A stretch of 64,000 nt of DNA from Borrelia maritima (GCF_008931845.1 NZ_CP044535.1:62001-126000); one strand, 5' to 3'; positions 27,225 to 38,929 are shown, numbered from the stretch's first letter. A program made the numbers and translations. Notes: a model not told the origin generated them from the letters alone.

Positions 27225-28529
27225 TCAATAGGTCTCTTTTTTAGGCCAATATTTTTTAATAAGGTCTGTTTTTATTCCCGTTTCTTTTGGACTAAAACAA
27301 CTGGCAAGAATGCTCCAGCCCAAATCTAAAGCCTCTTCTAAGGGAATATTAACAGACAAATCCATCATCTTACTTTCAAACATGCTACTATACTTGAGTA
27401 ATTTCTCGTCCCACTTAGTCATATTAAATCCCATAGCTTTCTTCTCTACAGATTCTTTTGAAGACGCATAAAGTTTAATCATTGAATCCATTATAGTCCT
27501 ATGATCATCTCTAGTTCTACTGTTTACCATTTGCTTGAGTCTTGAAAGCGATCCAAAAGGCTCTATCCTGCCACCCTTTAAATAGTACTGACCTTCTGTA
27601 ATGTATCCAGTATTGTCAGGAACAGGATGAGTAACATCATCACCCGGCATAGTTGTAACTGCAAGTATTGTAATCGATCCTGCACCCTCAAAATCAATAG
27701 CTTTCTCATAACGATATGCAAGCTGAGAATATAAATCCCCGGGATAACCTCTGTTAGAAGGCACTTGCTCCATCGTAATAGATATTTCTTTCATTGCATC
27801 AGCAAAATTTGTCATGTCTGTGAGAAGCACCAAGACTTTTTTGCCCTTGAGAGCAAACTTTTCAGCAACAGCAAGTGAAATATCAGGAACAGTTAAAGAT
27901 TCAACAACAGAATCATTAGCAGTATGAACAAAAAAAATTGCTCTACTTAAAGCGCCTCCTTTTTCTAAAGAATCTTTAAAAGTTAAATAATCATCATGCT
28001 TAAGCCCCATCCCCCCAAGAATTATTAAATCAACCTCTGCTTGAAGTGCAATCCTCACAAGAAGCTCATTATAGGGCTCACCAGAAACAGAAAAGATTGG
28101 TAATTTTTGAGATTCAACAAGAGTGTTAAAAACATCTATCATTGGAAGTCCTGTCCTTATCATGTTTCTAGGAACAATACGTTTTGTAGGATTCGCAGAA
28201 GGCCCACCAATTTCAATCAAGCTGTCATCAAGAGAAGGCCCTCCATCTCTAGGATTCCCAGAACCATCAAAAATTCTGCCCAACAAATTGTCAGAAAATG
28301 AAACTTGCATTGAATGTCCTAAAAACTTTATCTCGTCTGATGTGGAAACACCTCTTGTACCACCATAAACTTGAAGAGAAACTTTTTCTCGATCAAGCTT
28401 AATTACTTCGGCTAGAGAACTTGTATCTTTTGCTTTTACAATAGCAAGCTCACCGTACTTAATACCTTGAGCTGTAACAGTTATTACATTGCCTGCTATA
28501 GACTCTATCTTACTATAGACTCTTTTCAT
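27225..28529 (-). CDS. atpB: V-type ATPase subunit B
   Basis: A 434-residue non-catalytic head subunit. It lacks a Walker A motif, as expected for B, having [18 protein letters not shown] instead; it has [21 protein letters not shown] and the conserved LSRLKQM. It alternates with A subunits and carries one arginine of each catalytic site. The gene lies 20 bases after atpA and runs into atpD. Confidence 0.96.
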   Translation of the reverse strand: MKRVYSKIESIAGNVITVTAQGIKYGELAIVKAKDTSSLAEVIKLDREKVSLQVYGGTRGVSTSDEIKFLGHSMQVSFSDNLLGRIFDGSGNPRDGGPSLDDSLIEIGGPSANPTKRIVPRNMIRTGLPMIDVFNTLVESQKLPIFSVSGEPYNELLVRIALQAEVDLIILGGMGLKHDDYLTFKDSLEKGGALSRAIFFVHTANDSVVESLTVPDISLAVAEKFALKGKKVLVLLTDMTNFADAMKEISITMEQVPSNRGYPGDLYSQLAYRYEKAIDFEGAGSITILAVTTMPGDDVTHPVPDNTGYITEGQYYLKGGRIEPFGSLSRLKQMVNSRTRDDHRTIMDSMIKLYASSKESVEKKAMGFNMTKWDEKLLKYSSMFESKMMDLSVNIPLEEALDLGWSILASCFSPKETGIKTDLIKKYWPKKETY

Positions 28530-28549
28530 ATATATATTTCTCGAACCCC

Positions 28550-30277
28550 CTAAATTACCTTTTTAAAATTTATCAATTCACCCAAAGCATGCTCCAATTT
28601 ATTAAACTTATGATCTTTAAAAGAAGAAAGATTCATGTCTAAAAGATTTTGCCTTAACTCATTTATAAAATCTCTTGCTTGAAGCTTATCAGAAAACTCA
28701 AAGTTGGTTTTAAGAATGTTATAAACTATATCAAACATATAATTTTGACGCTCTGAACTAACAGCAGCATCAATAGAATCAAATGAATTTTGTTGCAAAT
28801 AGCATGAATCAAGTAGCTCGGATTTCAAATAAATTAAAAAATCTTCATTACTTATACCCTCTTCTCCAACAACTTTCATCATTTGATTAATTTCGTTACC
28901 TTTCACTAAAAAAGATCTTGCATATTCTGTTTTTTTGGGATCAATAACACCTTTATATTTGCTCCAAGATTCAAGAGGACTAATAGCTGGAAATTTCCTA
29001 GCATCAGATCTTTCTCTTGTAAGCCCATGGAAGGCTCCCACAACCTTTAAAGTTGCTTGAGTAACTGGTTCTTCAAAATTGCCAGCAGCAGGACTCACAG
29101 ATCCACCAACTGTTACAGATCCAATATCACCATTATTAAGAACTACAATGCCTGCTCTTTCATAAAATGACGCAATGACAGACTCAAGATAAGCTGGAAA
29201 AGCCTCCTCACCAGGAATTTCTTCAAGGCGACCAGACATTTCTCTCATTGCTTGAGCCCATCTTGAAGTTGAATCTGCCAAAAGAAGAATATCAAGACCC
29301 ATCTGCCTATAATATTCACCAATAGTAATAGCAGTATAAACAGAAGCTTCCCTAGCTGCAACTGGCATTGAAGATGTATTACAAATAATACAAGTCCTAT
29401 CCATTAAAGATTTACCGGTTTTAGGATCGGTCAATTCGGGAAACTCTTTAAGAGTTTCTACCACCTCACCTGCTCGCTCACCACAAGCTGCAATAATCAC
29501 CACATCAACATCAGCATTTCGACTTGTAACCTGCTGAAGAACCGTTTTTCCAGCTCCAAAAGGACCTGGGATGCAAAAAGTTCCTCCCTTGGCAACTGGG
29601 AAAAACGTATCTATAATTCTAGTTTGAGTTAACATAGGCTCACTAGGAATAAGCCGTTCCTTATAATTAGTAATAGGAATTTTAACAGGCCAATGAAAAG
29701 ACATTGTAATGCTATGCCTCATCCCAGAATCATCTTCAATTACTGCAATTTGATCATCAATCGTATAGTCACCATCATTTACAATCTCAACAATTTTATA
29801 ACAATCTCTTTTATAAAATGGAATCATTATTTGATGGTGGACAGTCCCTTCAATTACAAAGCCCAAAAAATCTCCTGCAATAACAATTTTTCCGACTTTG
29901 GAAGTTTTTTTGAAATTCCATTTCTTATTTTTATTCAAAGGCTTTAAATACACTCCCCTTTCTAAAAAAAATCCACACTGAATAGCTAGTTCAGGTAAAG
30001 GATTTTGAAGTCCATCATACACTTGAGTTAAAAGACCTGGCCCTAATTCAACTGTTAAGAGCTTATCTGTGAATTCAACTACATCTCCAACAGATATTCC
30101 CTTTGTCAATTCAAAAACTTGTGCATCAACTTCATTCCCTCTAATACGAATTACTTCTGCTTTTAAATTCCTGCCACCGGTATTTATAAATAAAACTTCA
30201 TTCATAGAAACTGAACCTTCTACTTCAATAGTAACTAAGTTTCCATTTACTCCAACAACTTTTCCTTTTGTCTTCAT
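28550..30277 (-). CDS. atpA: V-type ATPase catalytic subunit A
   Basis: A 575-residue catalytic head subunit. Walker A is [13 protein letters not shown], the catalytic glutamate follows in ACGERAGEV, and [18 protein letters not shown] and [10 protein letters not shown] are family signatures. The start is placed at ATG 30277 ([12 protein letters not shown]) because it has AAAGGAA upstream and matches the family start; a longer frame to 30316 adds 13 residues with no ribosome site. Whether the enzyme makes ATP or pumps ions is not clear. Borrelia has no F-type genes in this window. Confidence 0.96.
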   Translation of the reverse strand: MKTKGKVVGVNGNLVTIEVEGSVSMNEVLFINTGGRNLKAEVIRIRGNEVDAQVFELTKGISVGDVVEFTDKLLTVELGPGLLTQVYDGLQNPLPELAIQCGFFLERGVYLKPLNKNKKWNFKKTSKVGKIVIAGDFLGFVIEGTVHHQIMIPFYKRDCYKIVEIVNDGDYTIDDQIAVIEDDSGMRHSITMSFHWPVKIPITNYKERLIPSEPMLTQTRIIDTFFPVAKGGTFCIPGPFGAGKTVLQQVTSRNADVDVVIIAACGERAGEVVETLKEFPELTDPKTGKSLMDRTCIICNTSSMPVAAREASVYTAITIGEYYRQMGLDILLLADSTSRWAQAMREMSGRLEEIPGEEAFPAYLESVIASFYERAGIVVLNNGDIGSVTVGGSVSPAAGNFEEPVTQATLKVVGAFHGLTRERSDARKFPAISPLESWSKYKGVIDPKKTEYARSFLVKGNEINQMMKVVGEEGISNEDFLIYLKSELLDSCYLQQNSFDSIDAAVSSERQNYMFDIVYNILKTNFEFSDKLQARDFINELRQNLLDMNLSSFKDHKFNKLEHALGELINFKKVI

Positions 30278-30290
30278 TAAAATTCCTTTC

Positions 30291-30836
30291 CTAAACTTTT
30301 CCATTAGTTTTATCAATTAAATTTTGACAAATCTTGTCAAAATTTTGAATACCTAATTTTTCTTTAAATAAATTATGCCTCAAAAATAACCTTAACTTTA
30401 AAAAGTAAATTATTAATTTCTCAAAATCAAATTCATGCCCAACCTCAAGATCAGTCAAAAATTGCCACTTGAGAAGGTCAAGACCCAATTCTATCTCAAA
30501 AGAATTTTCTTTCAAACAAATATTTCTCAAAATACTCAGATAATAACTCGAGAAATAAGCAGATTCCAAATAAAAATCCTTAGACAAACCCAATTTTTCT
30601 GCCCTTAAAGCTGCAAGTGTATATCTTATCGTATCTTCAAAATCAAGAAAAAGATCAATAACTCGTGATTTGCCTCTATCTACCTTAAATTCTAGCAACT
30701 CTTTTAAAAAATTGAAGTCCTTTTTGCTTAAAGAAAGTTCGACATTGTTTAAAAAATCTGAAACACTATAACTTTTTAAAGATTTTAAATCAATATAAGG
30801 CAGAGAAGATAAAACATAATAATATGAATCTAACAC
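30291..30836 (-). CDS. V-ATPase operon protein, DUF2764-like
   Basis: A 181-residue helical protein between atpE and atpA. Its start, [16 protein letters not shown], has the YYY-SLP pattern of the DUF2764 proteins that occupy the same place in chlamydial V-ATPase operons. No separate gene for subunit C or F is found here, so this protein may take over a central-stalk role; that is inference from position and size. The start is GTG at 30836 with AGGAGA upstream. Confidence 0.7.
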   Translation of the reverse strand: MLDSYYYVLSSLPYIDLKSLKSYSVSDFLNNVELSLSKKDFNFLKELLEFKVDRGKSRVIDLFLDFEDTIRYTLAALRAEKLGLSKDFYLESAYFSSYYLSILRNICLKENSFEIELGLDLLKWQFLTDLEVGHEFDFEKLIIYFLKLRLFLRHNLFKEKLGIQNFDKICQNLIDKTNGKV

Positions 30837-30845
30837 AAAAGTCTC

Positions 30846-31445
30846 CTAGACCACTTTTACAACTTCCTTAAATCTTGGATTAAGATAATCAAAAAGAATG
30901 TCTGCAATAGTTTCCACTGAAAAATCATAATGCAAATCAGTATTCTTTTTTTGAAGCCTAAAACCCTTGCTTATCCCCCTGAAGGGCTTAATTTCTATTT
31001 CTTCCTTAAGCTTATTTCCAAGTTTTAGTTTTAACATATGCTCTAAGCTAGAAACATCAAATTCATTTAATTGGACAACTACTTTTTCTTCTTTAATCCA
31101 AGAATCTGTTATTTTAATTATAAGCTCTGCTAAGAAATTATTATCACTAAAAACCTCTCCCACATTATCTTTTAAGATATTTTCAAAAAGAGATTTAAGA
31201 TTCTTTTCAACACCAATAATTAAATCTCTTGCTGCCTGGCGAGAAGCTTCAAGGGCATGGCGTTTATAATCATTAGCTTCTTTTTCTGATTTTAGCTTTA
31301 ATACTTTGGCAGCTTCTTCTGCTCTAGAAACTATTTCTTCTGCCTCTCTTTTAGCCTTCAAAATAATATCATTAGATACTCTCTCAGCTTCTTCAAGCCC
31401 ATCTTTTTTAATTTTATTTATCAGATCCTTTACTTCAAATTGCAT
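30846..31445 (-). CDS. atpE: V-type ATPase subunit E (peripheral stalk)
   Basis: A 199-residue protein with a long charged N-terminal coiled coil (about 1-95, rich in Glu, Lys, Ala; AEEIVSRAEEAAKVL) and a small C-terminal globular domain. It belongs to the peripheral stalk that holds the A/B head against the membrane. It is the first gene of the ATPase operon. The ATG has a strong AAGGAG. The coiled coil plus the context make the call; the C-terminal domain alone is divergent. Confidence 0.88.
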   Translation of the reverse strand: MQFEVKDLINKIKKDGLEEAERVSNDIILKAKREAEEIVSRAEEAAKVLKLKSEKEANDYKRHALEASRQAARDLIIGVEKNLKSLFENILKDNVGEVFSDNNFLAELIIKITDSWIKEEKVVVQLNEFDVSSLEHMLKLKLGNKLKEEIEIKPFRGISKGFRLQKKNTDLHYDFSVETIADILFDYLNPRFKEVVKVV

Positions 31446-31628
31446 TAAAACTCCTTATTATACAAAGTAAAAATAAATTAACAATTATTAGTAAACAAAA
31501 CTTTAAAAAAGCGCAAAATAAATTTCTTAATATCAAAAATTTTATAATATAACAAGACATATCAATTTAGCACAAAAATACTTCTTTAAGAATACATTTA
31601 TTATTAATTATTAGAAATAATACAGTCA

Positions 31629-32015
31629 TTAAAAAAATTGCCCAATAATTTTATAAACATTGCCATCAAGCACTATATCAAGATTTTTGTTTGGAAATTT
31701 ATTTTTAAGTCCTTCTCTAAAAATTTCAATACCCCTTTTATTTATCTTATCCCAAAATTCACTATCAACAAAATTTAAAGTCAGTATTTCAATAACAATC
31801 AAATAACCTCTTCCAAACTTAGATCCATAGCCTGATGTAAAAGTTGTTGTAACACTGAAAAGACCATCTAAAAGACCGTTTGCGGCCTTACCCCTAAAAG
31901 GTCTATTGGGATGAATATCATAAGAATCGCCAAATTCGTCTTCAAGCATAAAATCAACATCAAGACAAATGTGAAACAATATATTTTCAAATTCATTAAA
32001 TTTAGTTATATCCAC
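31629..32015 (-). CDS. Conserved hypothetical soluble protein
   Basis: A 128-residue protein I do not recognise. It has no signal peptide or membrane segment. Noticeable are an acidic N-terminus, HPNRPFRGKAANGLLDG and TSGYGSKFGRGYLIVIEIL, glycine-rich stretches that look conserved rather than random. It ends the mutS2-rsgA-murI run, starting five bases after mutS2. Confidence 0.65.
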   Translation of the reverse strand: MDITKFNEFENILFHICLDVDFMLEDEFGDSYDIHPNRPFRGKAANGLLDGLFSVTTTFTSGYGSKFGRGYLIVIEILTLNFVDSEFWDKINKRGIEIFREGLKNKFPNKNLDIVLDGNVYKIIGQFF

Positions 32016-32020
32016 TTAAA

Positions 32021-34366
32021 TTAAATCTCAACTATGGTTTTACCAGCTCCTCCATCACTAGGATGAGCAAAATAATATTTTTTAACAAACCTTAACTCTT
32101 TTAATAAATTGTGAACTTCCTTCATAAGATGCCCTTCCCCTTTTCCATGAATGATCTCAAATTTATTAATGCCATTTAATATAATATTATCTATTTTCTT
32201 GTTTAAAAAGTCTAGAGCATCAACAGTCCTCATACCTCTAATATCAATGGTAAAACCTAGCAAGGTTTCCTTATCATAATCATTATGATCAATTGAAAAG
32301 CTAAAATTTTTACCACTCTCTTTTTTCTGTTCTTTAATATTTTCTAAAGATATCTCTAATCTAGAAACACTAATATTAAAAGCGCCCGCATTAACAGTAA
32401 TCTTCTTTTTAGAAATCCCAACTATTTTTCCTTTTGCATTGGAACTAATTATCCTCACCATATCTCCTATTTTAAAATCTGTTACTACATTTCTCTTATT
32501 GTTAAGAGAATTTACTTTATTTAATTTAAGATCTATATTTTTTTCTAAATCTGATATAAAAGTTTTATTCTTTGCAACATTAACATTGCCTTCTTTTATT
32601 TCTCTAACTAAATTTTCTAAAACTTTTCTTGAATTTTTTAAAAATTCATTTTGCTCATTTAAAAGCTCCGTCTCAATATTTTTTTCCTTTAATAAAAGAT
32701 CTTGATAAAGATTTTCTACTTCTTTTTCTTGCAGTTCTATTTGAATTAATTTATTATTTATGGTTTCTTTAAGTAAAAGCAAATCTTTTTCTTTCTCTAT
32801 TAATCTTTCTAAAATTTCATTAACTTCTGTTTTTTGAAATGAATAAATCTCATTAGCACGAATTACTATTTTCTTGTCAATCAAAGCTTTACTAGCAACA
32901 TTAAACGCATAACTTTCACCGGGAATGGAAAAAATCAAATTATAACTGGGCTGCATTGTCTCTAAATCCATCCGCATAGAAGCATTAATAACACCTTCAT
33001 GGATATATGCAAAATATTTAAGGGCATTATAATGAGTTGATATTAAAACATAAGAATTAATATTGATTAAATATTCAAGAATCGCAATAGCAAGCGCCTG
33101 GCCTTGATCAATGTCTGTTCCTGAGCAAAATTCATCAAATATTACAAGGCTATTTTTTGTAGCATTTTTTAAAATATAAGAAATATTACTCATATGGCTT
33201 GAAAAAGTTGAAAGAGAATTAGGAATTGACTGCTCATCACCAATATCAATAAAAATGTTGTCAAAAATTTTAAAAGTACTAGACTCACTAACAATAATAG
33301 GAATACCAAACTGAAACATTGCACTAAGTAGTCCAATTGTCTTTAAAGTTACCGTTTTTCCACCAGCATTAGGACCAGTAATAATTACAACACGATTCTC
33401 AACAGGAGTAAAATTTATTGCCTTTGAATCCTTTACCAAAGGATGATGTGCATCAAGAATATTTAATACATCTGAAATCTCAGGAAATACCCCTTTAGTT
33501 TCAATTCCATAAATCGCTCGTGCTTTTAAAGAATCATAATACAAAAAATTATTATAAAGATTATCTAAAAGAATAATGTTGCTGCGAACTTTACCAGAAA
33601 GATTTTGCAAAATTTTTAAAAATATTCTTTTTTTCTCTAAATACAGATAACTTAACCTATTGTTATCATTTACAATATCATTTGGTTCAATATAAAGAGT
33701 TTCGCCCGATGAAGAAACAGAAATAACATTGCCTTTAATCTTACCTTTAAAATTAGACTTAAGAGCAAGGACATATTTATTTGATTTATAATAAACAAAA
33801 TTGGAAGCTAAATACTCTGAATTCAAGCCAATTATTCTTTTTATCTGCTTTTCAACTCGTCCATTTAAATTTTTAATTTCAAATTCAATCGAATCATATT
33901 CTTTTACAACACCGCTTTTCAATTCAAGAGCATCAACATCTATATATTCTTTCAACTCACTAAGCAAATTCTTTAGCTCTGGACTTAAAAATAATAAATC
34001 ATATAAAATCTGTACATTAAGATGCTTGGCATCACTGTTTTTATTTAAAAATAAATTTAATCTCAAAACTTCATCTAAAAACCCTATAATATCTCTCAAA
34101 TTTTCAATAGAAACTCTTGAATTTTCTTTTGATAATAATGAAATGGGATATTTCAAACTATTTATAAAAGAATTTGGATACCCTTTAAAACTCTCAAAAA
34201 GCATTCTAATGAGATTTACAAAGGAAAACATTTTTTCTAAACTTTCTCTTGTTTTTAATATTTTTTGATTATTTAGTAGATTAATAGTGTCTGGATTAGA
34301 AACATACTTCGATACTAAAGACAAAATTTCATAAAAATCAATATTTTTTAAATATTTATCTTGCAT
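32021..34366 (-). CDS. mutS2: MutS2-family ATPase with Smr endonuclease domain
   Basis: A 781-residue protein. MutS-like core helices precede Walker [10 protein letters not shown] (330-338) and the ABC-type [12 protein letters not shown] long coiled coil (about 500-620), a KOW-like segment ([20 protein letters not shown]) and a C-terminal Smr domain (from about 707; [11 protein letters not shown] and [10 protein letters not shown]) follow. MutS2 suppresses recombination and in Bacillus rescues collided ribosomes; it is not the mismatch-repair MutS, lacking that N-terminal domain. It overlaps rsgA by 11 bases. Confidence 0.94.
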   Translation of the reverse strand: MQDKYLKNIDFYEILSLVSKYVSNPDTINLLNNQKILKTRESLEKMFSFVNLIRMLFESFKGYPNSFINSLKYPISLLSKENSRVSIENLRDIIGFLDEVLRLNLFLNKNSDAKHLNVQILYDLLFLSPELKNLLSELKEYIDVDALELKSGVVKEYDSIEFEIKNLNGRVEKQIKRIIGLNSEYLASNFVYYKSNKYVLALKSNFKGKIKGNVISVSSSGETLYIEPNDIVNDNNRLSYLYLEKKRIFLKILQNLSGKVRSNIILLDNLYNNFLYYDSLKARAIYGIETKGVFPEISDVLNILDAHHPLVKDSKAINFTPVENRVVIITGPNAGGKTVTLKTIGLLSAMFQFGIPIIVSESSTFKIFDNIFIDIGDEQSIPNSLSTFSSHMSNISYILKNATKNSLVIFDEFCSGTDIDQGQALAIAILEYLININSYVLISTHYNALKYFAYIHEGVINASMRMDLETMQPSYNLIFSIPGESYAFNVASKALIDKKIVIRANEIYSFQKTEVNEILERLIEKEKDLLLLKETINNKLIQIELQEKEVENLYQDLLLKEKNIETELLNEQNEFLKNSRKVLENLVREIKEGNVNVAKNKTFISDLEKNIDLKLNKVNSLNNKRNVVTDFKIGDMVRIISSNAKGKIVGISKKKITVNAGAFNISVSRLEISLENIKEQKKESGKNFSFSIDHNDYDKETLLGFTIDIRGMRTVDALDFLNKKIDNIILNGINKFEIIHGKGEGHLMKEVHNLLKELRFVKKYYFAHPSDGGAGKTIVEI

Positions 34367-35279
34367 AATTTTTATAATTTTTAAGCTCCGACAAAATCTT
34401 TAAATAGCTTTCGTACCTGAGATTAGAAATACCATTGCCTAAAGAACTTATAACAGAACAACAAGGTTCACTAACATGCAAACAGGATTTATATTTACAA
34501 AAACCAGCAAAATTTTCAAACTCTTTAAAATAATATTTAAGATTCTCAAAAGGCAATGTTTCAATTCCAAACTCCTTTATTCCAGGAGTATCAACTATTA
34601 CCCCACTATCAGAATGAAATGATATTGAATAAACAGTAGTATGCTTTCCTCTAGAATACTTATGTGAAATCTCATTTACTGCTTGAGAAGCTCTTGAATC
34701 AATTAAATTTATTAAAGAAGATTTACCAACACCAGATTGGCCAATAAAAGAAGTTCTTGAATTTCCCAAAATCTCTTTTATTTCTTTAATACCCTCAAAA
34801 GTTTTAACAGAAGTTTTTAAAACCTTGTATCCTAGATTTTCATAAATTTCAGACAACTCTTCAACTCTTTGGCTTATTCCTTTATCAATTTTATTAATTA
34901 CAATAACAGGAAAAATATTTTGCTCTTCTGCAACAACAAGAATTCTGTCAATAAAAAAATTTTTCATCTCGGGGAAATTAGCAGAATTTACAATCAAAAC
35001 ATTGTTAACATTGGCAACAATTGTCTGTCTAAGATCTGCTTTTCTATTATAGCGCCAAAGAATATTTTTCCTACTTGCTCGCTTATCAATATACACTTTG
35101 CGAGAACCATAAACATATCCTAAAACTATATCTCCTGGAACTAAAGGGCTATATTCCTTACAACCTGTTTCTAATACCTTCCCCTTAAAAATTCCTTCAT
35201 AAATCAATTTGCTCTTAAGTTCTAAAATAGAATATATATTATTAACTCCCCAAATAACTTCAAATTCAAGATAATTCAA
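34356..35279 (-). CDS. rsgA: Ribosome small-subunit GTPase RsgA
   Basis: A 307-residue circularly permuted GTPase for 30S maturation. An OB fold comes first, then G4 (VINKID) before G1 ([12 protein letters not shown]) and G3 (DTPGIKEFG), the permuted order that defines the family. The C-terminal zinc site is [14 protein letters not shown]. The start is TTG at 35279 with AAAGGA upstream; it overlaps the murI stop by four bases. Confidence 0.95.
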   Translation of the reverse strand: MNYLEFEVIWGVNNIYSILELKSKLIYEGIFKGKVLETGCKEYSPLVPGDIVLGYVYGSRKVYIDKRASRKNILWRYNRKADLRQTIVANVNNVLIVNSANFPEMKNFFIDRILVVAEEQNIFPVIVINKIDKGISQRVEELSEIYENLGYKVLKTSVKTFEGIKEIKEILGNSRTSFIGQSGVGKSSLINLIDSRASQAVNEISHKYSRGKHTTVYSISFHSDSGVIVDTPGIKEFGIETLPFENLKYYFKEFENFAGFCKYKSCLHVSEPCCSVISSLGNGISNLRYESYLKILSELKNYKNYAR

Positions 35280-36058
35280 AGTATAATTCCTTTAAAGCGG
35301 AGATTATATTTTTTGCAAAAATCTTGATAAAAAGCCAAATTTTCATTTTTAGTTAAATAAAATTCATCTACAAAGTCAGCATCATTTCTACAAGAGTCGC
35401 CTTTATATTTAGAAAAATTTATTGATCTAATAAGCCTTTGTACAACTAGTTCACGATTCTCATAAACAGGGATTTTTAAAAAATCTTCTATCATTTCCTT
35501 CAGATGTAAATAATGTGTGCATCCGAGAAAAACAATTTCTCTACCGGTGTTTACAACTTCAAATTTTAAAGCTTCCAAACATTTAAGAGCATCTTTTCTG
35601 TACTTCTGCCCATATTCAACAAAATTAACAAGCTCTCCAGCAGCTTTTACAATTAAATCATTATGTATATTTACTTGATCCTTAACGAATTTGCTTTCAA
35701 GAGTAGTACTTGTTGCAATCAAAAGAACTCTTTTTAAAGCAAGATCTGGAACCAAACTTACTTCTGGTAAAGTATAAACTACCGGAAAATCAAAATTTAA
35801 TTTATTGTACACACTAACGGAAATTGTATTGCAAGCCAAAATTAATGCACTAATATTATAGATCTTTTTAAGCTTCTCAATAAACAATAAAACTACTTCT
35901 AAAAGATATTCTGAACTCTTTTCTCCATAAGGGAAATTTTTATTATCAGCAACATAAACATATTGGTATCCTTCTATTTTACTTTTAACATATTTAAAAT
36001 AAGAAAGACCCCCTATTCCTGAATCAAAAACAATTATTACTTCTTTGAAATTTTTCAT
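35276..36058 (-). CDS. murI: Glutamate racemase
   Basis: A 260-residue enzyme making D-glutamate for peptidoglycan. FDSGIGGL near residue 11 and ACNT hold one catalytic half; LGCTHY holds the second cysteine. The longest frame starts at 36190 but adds 44 hydrophobic residues not found in the family; ATG 36058 puts DSGIGG at the usual distance from the N-terminus and has AGGAGT upstream (a rather long spacing). This also frees 150 bases as a divergent promoter region with asnS. Confidence 0.9.
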   Translation of the reverse strand: MKNFKEVIIVFDSGIGGLSYFKYVKSKIEGYQYVYVADNKNFPYGEKSSEYLLEVVLLFIEKLKKIYNISALILACNTISVSVYNKLNFDFPVVYTLPEVSLVPDLALKRVLLIATSTTLESKFVKDQVNIHNDLIVKAAGELVNFVEYGQKYRKDALKCLEALKFEVVNTGREIVFLGCTHYLHLKEMIEDFLKIPVYENRELVVQRLIRSINFSKYKGDSCRNDADFVDEFYLTKNENLAFYQDFCKKYNLRFKGIIL

Positions 36059-36168
36059 TACAAAATAATAATCACTCCTAAAAAACAAAGTATAAATATT
36101 AACAAAGTTAATTTCAAGAATTAAAATAATAAAAATTGTCGAATATTTTTTTAAAAAAAGTTTTAAGC

Positions 36169-36174
36169 TATAAT
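36169..36174 (+). promoter_or_regulatory. -10 box for asnS
   Basis: TATAAT about 47 bases before the asnS ATG. No good -35 box is found at the right spacing; the region is a run of A and T. Confidence 0.4.
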
Positions 36175-36220
36175 AAAATTGATTTAGCAATATTAATAAG
36201 TATTTAAGGTGATAAATAAA

Positions 36221-37609
36221 ATGTTTTCAAGCATTAAAGATATTTTAGAAAATCCAATTTTAAACAAAAGTGTTACAATAAATGGCTGGATTAGAACCAA
36301 GAGAAGTAATGGTAAGATTGGATTTATAGAAATTAATGACGGCTCAACACTTAAAGGAATTCAAGCTGTAATAAACGAAGAAGAAAATCAATTTAGTGAA
36401 AAAGATTTAAAAAAACTAACAACAGGAGCAAGCATATCGCTAACCGGTCTATTGGTGGGAAGTCCTGCAAAAGGACAAAATTACGAAATAAAAACAGACA
36501 ATTTTAATGTAATCGGAGAAGCGGACCAAAAAACCTACCCATTGCAAAAAAAAAGACATACTTTTGAGTTTTTAAGAGAAATACCTCATTTAAGAATACG
36601 AACCAATACATTTGGAGCTATTGCTAGGGTAAGAAATAAAATTTCATACAAAATTCATGAATATTTCCAAAAAAATGGTTTTTTTTATATCAATACACCA
36701 ATAATTACATCAAATGATGGAGAAGGTGCTGGTGAAATGTTTAGGGTTTCCACACTAAAATTAAATAAAACAAATAACTCACTTAGTAATATTGATTTTA
36801 AAGATGATTTCTTTGGGAAAGAAGCTTTTCTCTCTGTAACCGGTCAATTACACGGAGAAGCATATGCAATGGCTTTATCTAAAATATATACATTCGGTCC
36901 AACATTTCGAGCAGAAAATTCTAACACCACGCGCCACGCTTCAGAATTTTGGATGATAGAACCAGAAATGGCTTTTTACAAGCTTAAAGACAATATTATC
37001 CTAGCAGAAGATCTCTTAAAATATATTTTAAGTTCAATCTTAAATGAATGCTCACAAGATATGGATTTTTTAGAAAATTATATTGAAAAAGGGCTAATTA
37101 AAAAACTAGAAAACGTAATAAATTCAAATTTTGAAATTATTACCTATACTCAAGCAATTGAAATTCTTGAAAGCTCAAAAAAAAATTTTGAAACAAAACC
37201 TTACTGGGGAATAGATTTGCAAACAGATCACGAGAGATTCTTAACAGAAGAAACTTTTAAAAAACCAGTGGTGGTCATTGATTATCCAAAAAATTTCAAA
37301 GCATTTTACATGAAAATAAACAAAGATAACAAAACTGTTAAAGGAATGGACATACTTGTTCCAAAAATTGGAGAGATTATAGGAGGAAGTGAAAGAGAAG
37401 ATGACTTACAAAAATTAGAAGACAGAATAAAAGAATTAAACCTAAACATTGAGCATCTAAACTGGTATCTTGATCTAAGAAGATTTGGCTCGACTCCCCA
37501 TTCTGGCTTTGGACTTGGTCTTGAAAGATTGGTGCAATACTCAACAGGAATACCTAATATAAGAGATTCAATACCATTCCCAAGAACTCCCAAAAATCTT
37601 TATTTTTAA
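36221..37609 (+). CDS. asnS: Asparaginyl-tRNA synthetase
   Basis: A 462-residue class IIb synthetase that charges tRNA-Asn. An OB-fold anticodon-binding domain (VTINGWIRTKRSNGKIGFIE) is followed by the catalytic domain: motif 2 in TFGPTFRAENSNTTRHASEF and motif 3 GFGLGLERLVQYSTG near the end. The asparagine-specific form is shown by AENSNTTRH, where AspRS differs. The start is ATG 36221 with AAGGTGAT eight bases upstream; a GTG 12 bases earlier is part of that ribosome site. It is a plus-strand island with the small gene that follows. Confidence 0.95.
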   Translation: MFSSIKDILENPILNKSVTINGWIRTKRSNGKIGFIEINDGSTLKGIQAVINEEENQFSEKDLKKLTTGASISLTGLLVGSPAKGQNYEIKTDNFNVIGEADQKTYPLQKKRHTFEFLREIPHLRIRTNTFGAIARVRNKISYKIHEYFQKNGFFYINTPIITSNDGEGAGEMFRVSTLKLNKTNNSLSNIDFKDDFFGKEAFLSVTGQLHGEAYAMALSKIYTFGPTFRAENSNTTRHASEFWMIEPEMAFYKLKDNIILAEDLLKYILSSILNECSQDMDFLENYIEKGLIKKLENVINSNFEIITYTQAIEILESSKKNFETKPYWGIDLQTDHERFLTEETFKKPVVVIDYPKNFKAFYMKINKDNKTVKGMDILVPKIGEIIGGSEREDDLQKLEDRIKELNLNIEHLNWYLDLRRFGSTPHSGFGLGLERLVQYSTGIPNIRDSIPFPRTPKNLYF

Positions 37610-37632
37610 TCAAACAAAAGGAAAAAAATAAG

Positions 37633-38154
37633 ATGAGATTAGCAAAGCTCTGCAAATTAATACTATTCTTTCTTTTTACAATAAGATTATTTCCAGTAAA
37701 AGATGAAAATTTAAACAATAAATTAGAACTATTTTCAAACGTAGAAACAAAAATAAAAAAAAAATCTAAGACTTGCGATTCAAACTCAAATTTAAAAAAT
37801 ATTCAAAAAGAACTAATTTTAAAAAAAGATGCAAACAGTGAAAAAAATACAAACTTCAATATATACATACAAAAATCAAAAAAAATTAATTATCCTAACA
37901 AAAATTTAAACAATAATATCAATCAAAAAACTGCAAATGCTACAAATTTTACAGCAAATAATTATGTTAAAGTTTATCCTAGCTATAAAAATGATAACTT
38001 TGAGACAATTAAAAATACTAATAAATTTTCAGTTAAAACCAAAAAAACTCACGCACTAATTGGCCCAATATTAAAAGATAATCTAGGAATAATAATCAAA
38101 ATGCTAAAAACAAAGGGATACACTTTAATAGAACATATAGAAGAAACTAATTAG
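37633..38154 (+). CDS. Small exported Lys/Asn-rich protein
   Basis: A 173-residue protein of unknown function. Residues 1-20 form a signal peptide (KLCKLILFFLFTIRLFPVK). The middle is low-complexity Asn/Lys/Thr and probably disordered. The last 35 residues (LIGPILKDNLGIIIKMLKTKGYTLIEHIEE) look folded; LIGPI followed by a helix recalls the SPOR/RlpA-type ending, but too little is seen to claim it. It follows asnS by 23 bases with AGGAAA before the ATG and converges with the next gene, overlapping by four bases. Confidence 0.65.
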   Translation: MRLAKLCKLILFFLFTIRLFPVKDENLNNKLELFSNVETKIKKKSKTCDSNSNLKNIQKELILKKDANSEKNTNFNIYIQKSKKINYPNKNLNNNINQKTANATNFTANNYVKVYPSYKNDNFETIKNTNKFSVKTKKTHALIGPILKDNLGIIIKMLKTKGYTLIEHIEETN

Positions 38155-38744
38155 AATTTATTTTTTGCCAAAAATTTTAAAACCTCACTAAGCTCATCAT
38201 CTATATATTTAAAACTATTCTTATATTCGCTTTCTTTTAATCCTGTCAGCTCATGATTTCCATAATGAATCCAAGTATTCAATTCTTCTTGACTAGAATA
38301 TTTATTAACGTAATAATCAGGAACATAATCTACAAATCCATGATTCTTATAATCGTAAACTGCTATTTTAACATTTTTACTCTCTATACCCTTTTTTAAA
38401 ACTTCACCTCTCAAATAAACAATAGTACGGCCTGTATCAAAAACATCATCAACAAATAAAACTTTATCACCTGCCCTTAAATATTTTGGATCATAAGTCC
38501 ACCCATCTATCATTATCTTTTTTTGCTCATTAAAAATATCATAAGATCTGGCAACAACAGCAGCATATAAAAGGGGCTTATCTGTCTTTACAAATTTAAA
38601 AAATTCACTAATAATATTGCCAAGATAGGCTCCTCCCCTCAAAGAAACATACATAATATCTGGAATAAATCCATCTTTATAAATTTTATAAGCAAGCTTA
38701 AACCCATTAATTCTTATCTCTTCATAAGAAACATATTTTTTCAT
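38151..38744 (-). CDS. Phosphoribosyltransferase, purine-salvage type
   Basis: A 197-residue type I phosphoribosyltransferase. The PRPP loop is VLFVDDVFDTGRTIVYL (about 98-114), with two acidic residues before DTGRT; an N-terminal segment SYEEIRINGFKLAYKI and LRGGAYLGN supply the hood and PPi loop. The arrangement resembles xanthine-guanine or hypoxanthine phosphoribosyltransferases. Borrelia cannot make purines, so a salvage role is likely, but the base cannot be named. The ribosome site is weak (AAAGGAAT, distant). A -10 box TATAAT lies at 38849-38854. Confidence 0.8.
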   Translation of the reverse strand: MKKYVSYEEIRINGFKLAYKIYKDGFIPDIMYVSLRGGAYLGNIISEFFKFVKTDKPLLYAAVVARSYDIFNEQKKIMIDGWTYDPKYLRAGDKVLFVDDVFDTGRTIVYLRGEVLKKGIESKNVKIAVYDYKNHGFVDYVPDYYVNKYSSQEELNTWIHYGNHELTGLKESEYKNSFKYIDDELSEVLKFLAKNKF

Positions 38745-38883
38745 AATGCAAACTTATTCCTTTTATTCATTCCCAACAACAATAAATTTTATTTAATCAA
38801 AATATTTTACCTGTAGATTAACTCAAATACTTAACATAAAATAAAAGCATTATAATCTAAAGCAAAGCGTAATAAAGCACATA

Positions 38884-38915
38884 AAGCAAAAAGGGCTAAG
38901 ATCAGCTCTTAACCC
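38884..38915 (-). terminator. Intrinsic terminator of the htrA unit
   Basis: On the minus strand GGGTTAAGA, five-base loop, TCTTAGCCC then TTTTTGC: a nine-pair stem with one G-T pair (38893-38901 with 38907-38915) and a T run, about 15 bases after the htrA stop. Confidence 0.85.
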
Positions 38916-38929
38916 AAAACTAAAATTTA

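Noticed and set aside
31457..31462. TATAAT on the minus strand just upstream of atpE as a promoter
   Set aside because: The transcription start would fall within the AAGGAG ribosome site and leave too little leader to use it; the true promoter is probably further upstream in 31463-31628.
33801..34268. 155-codon open frame on the plus strand
   Set aside because: Lies antisense inside mutS2, has no ribosome site and its composition is the mirror of the real gene.
36059..36190. N-terminal membrane extension of glutamate racemase
   Set aside because: No ribosome site, not part of the family, and the catalytic block would be too far from the N-terminus; it covers the divergent promoter region instead.
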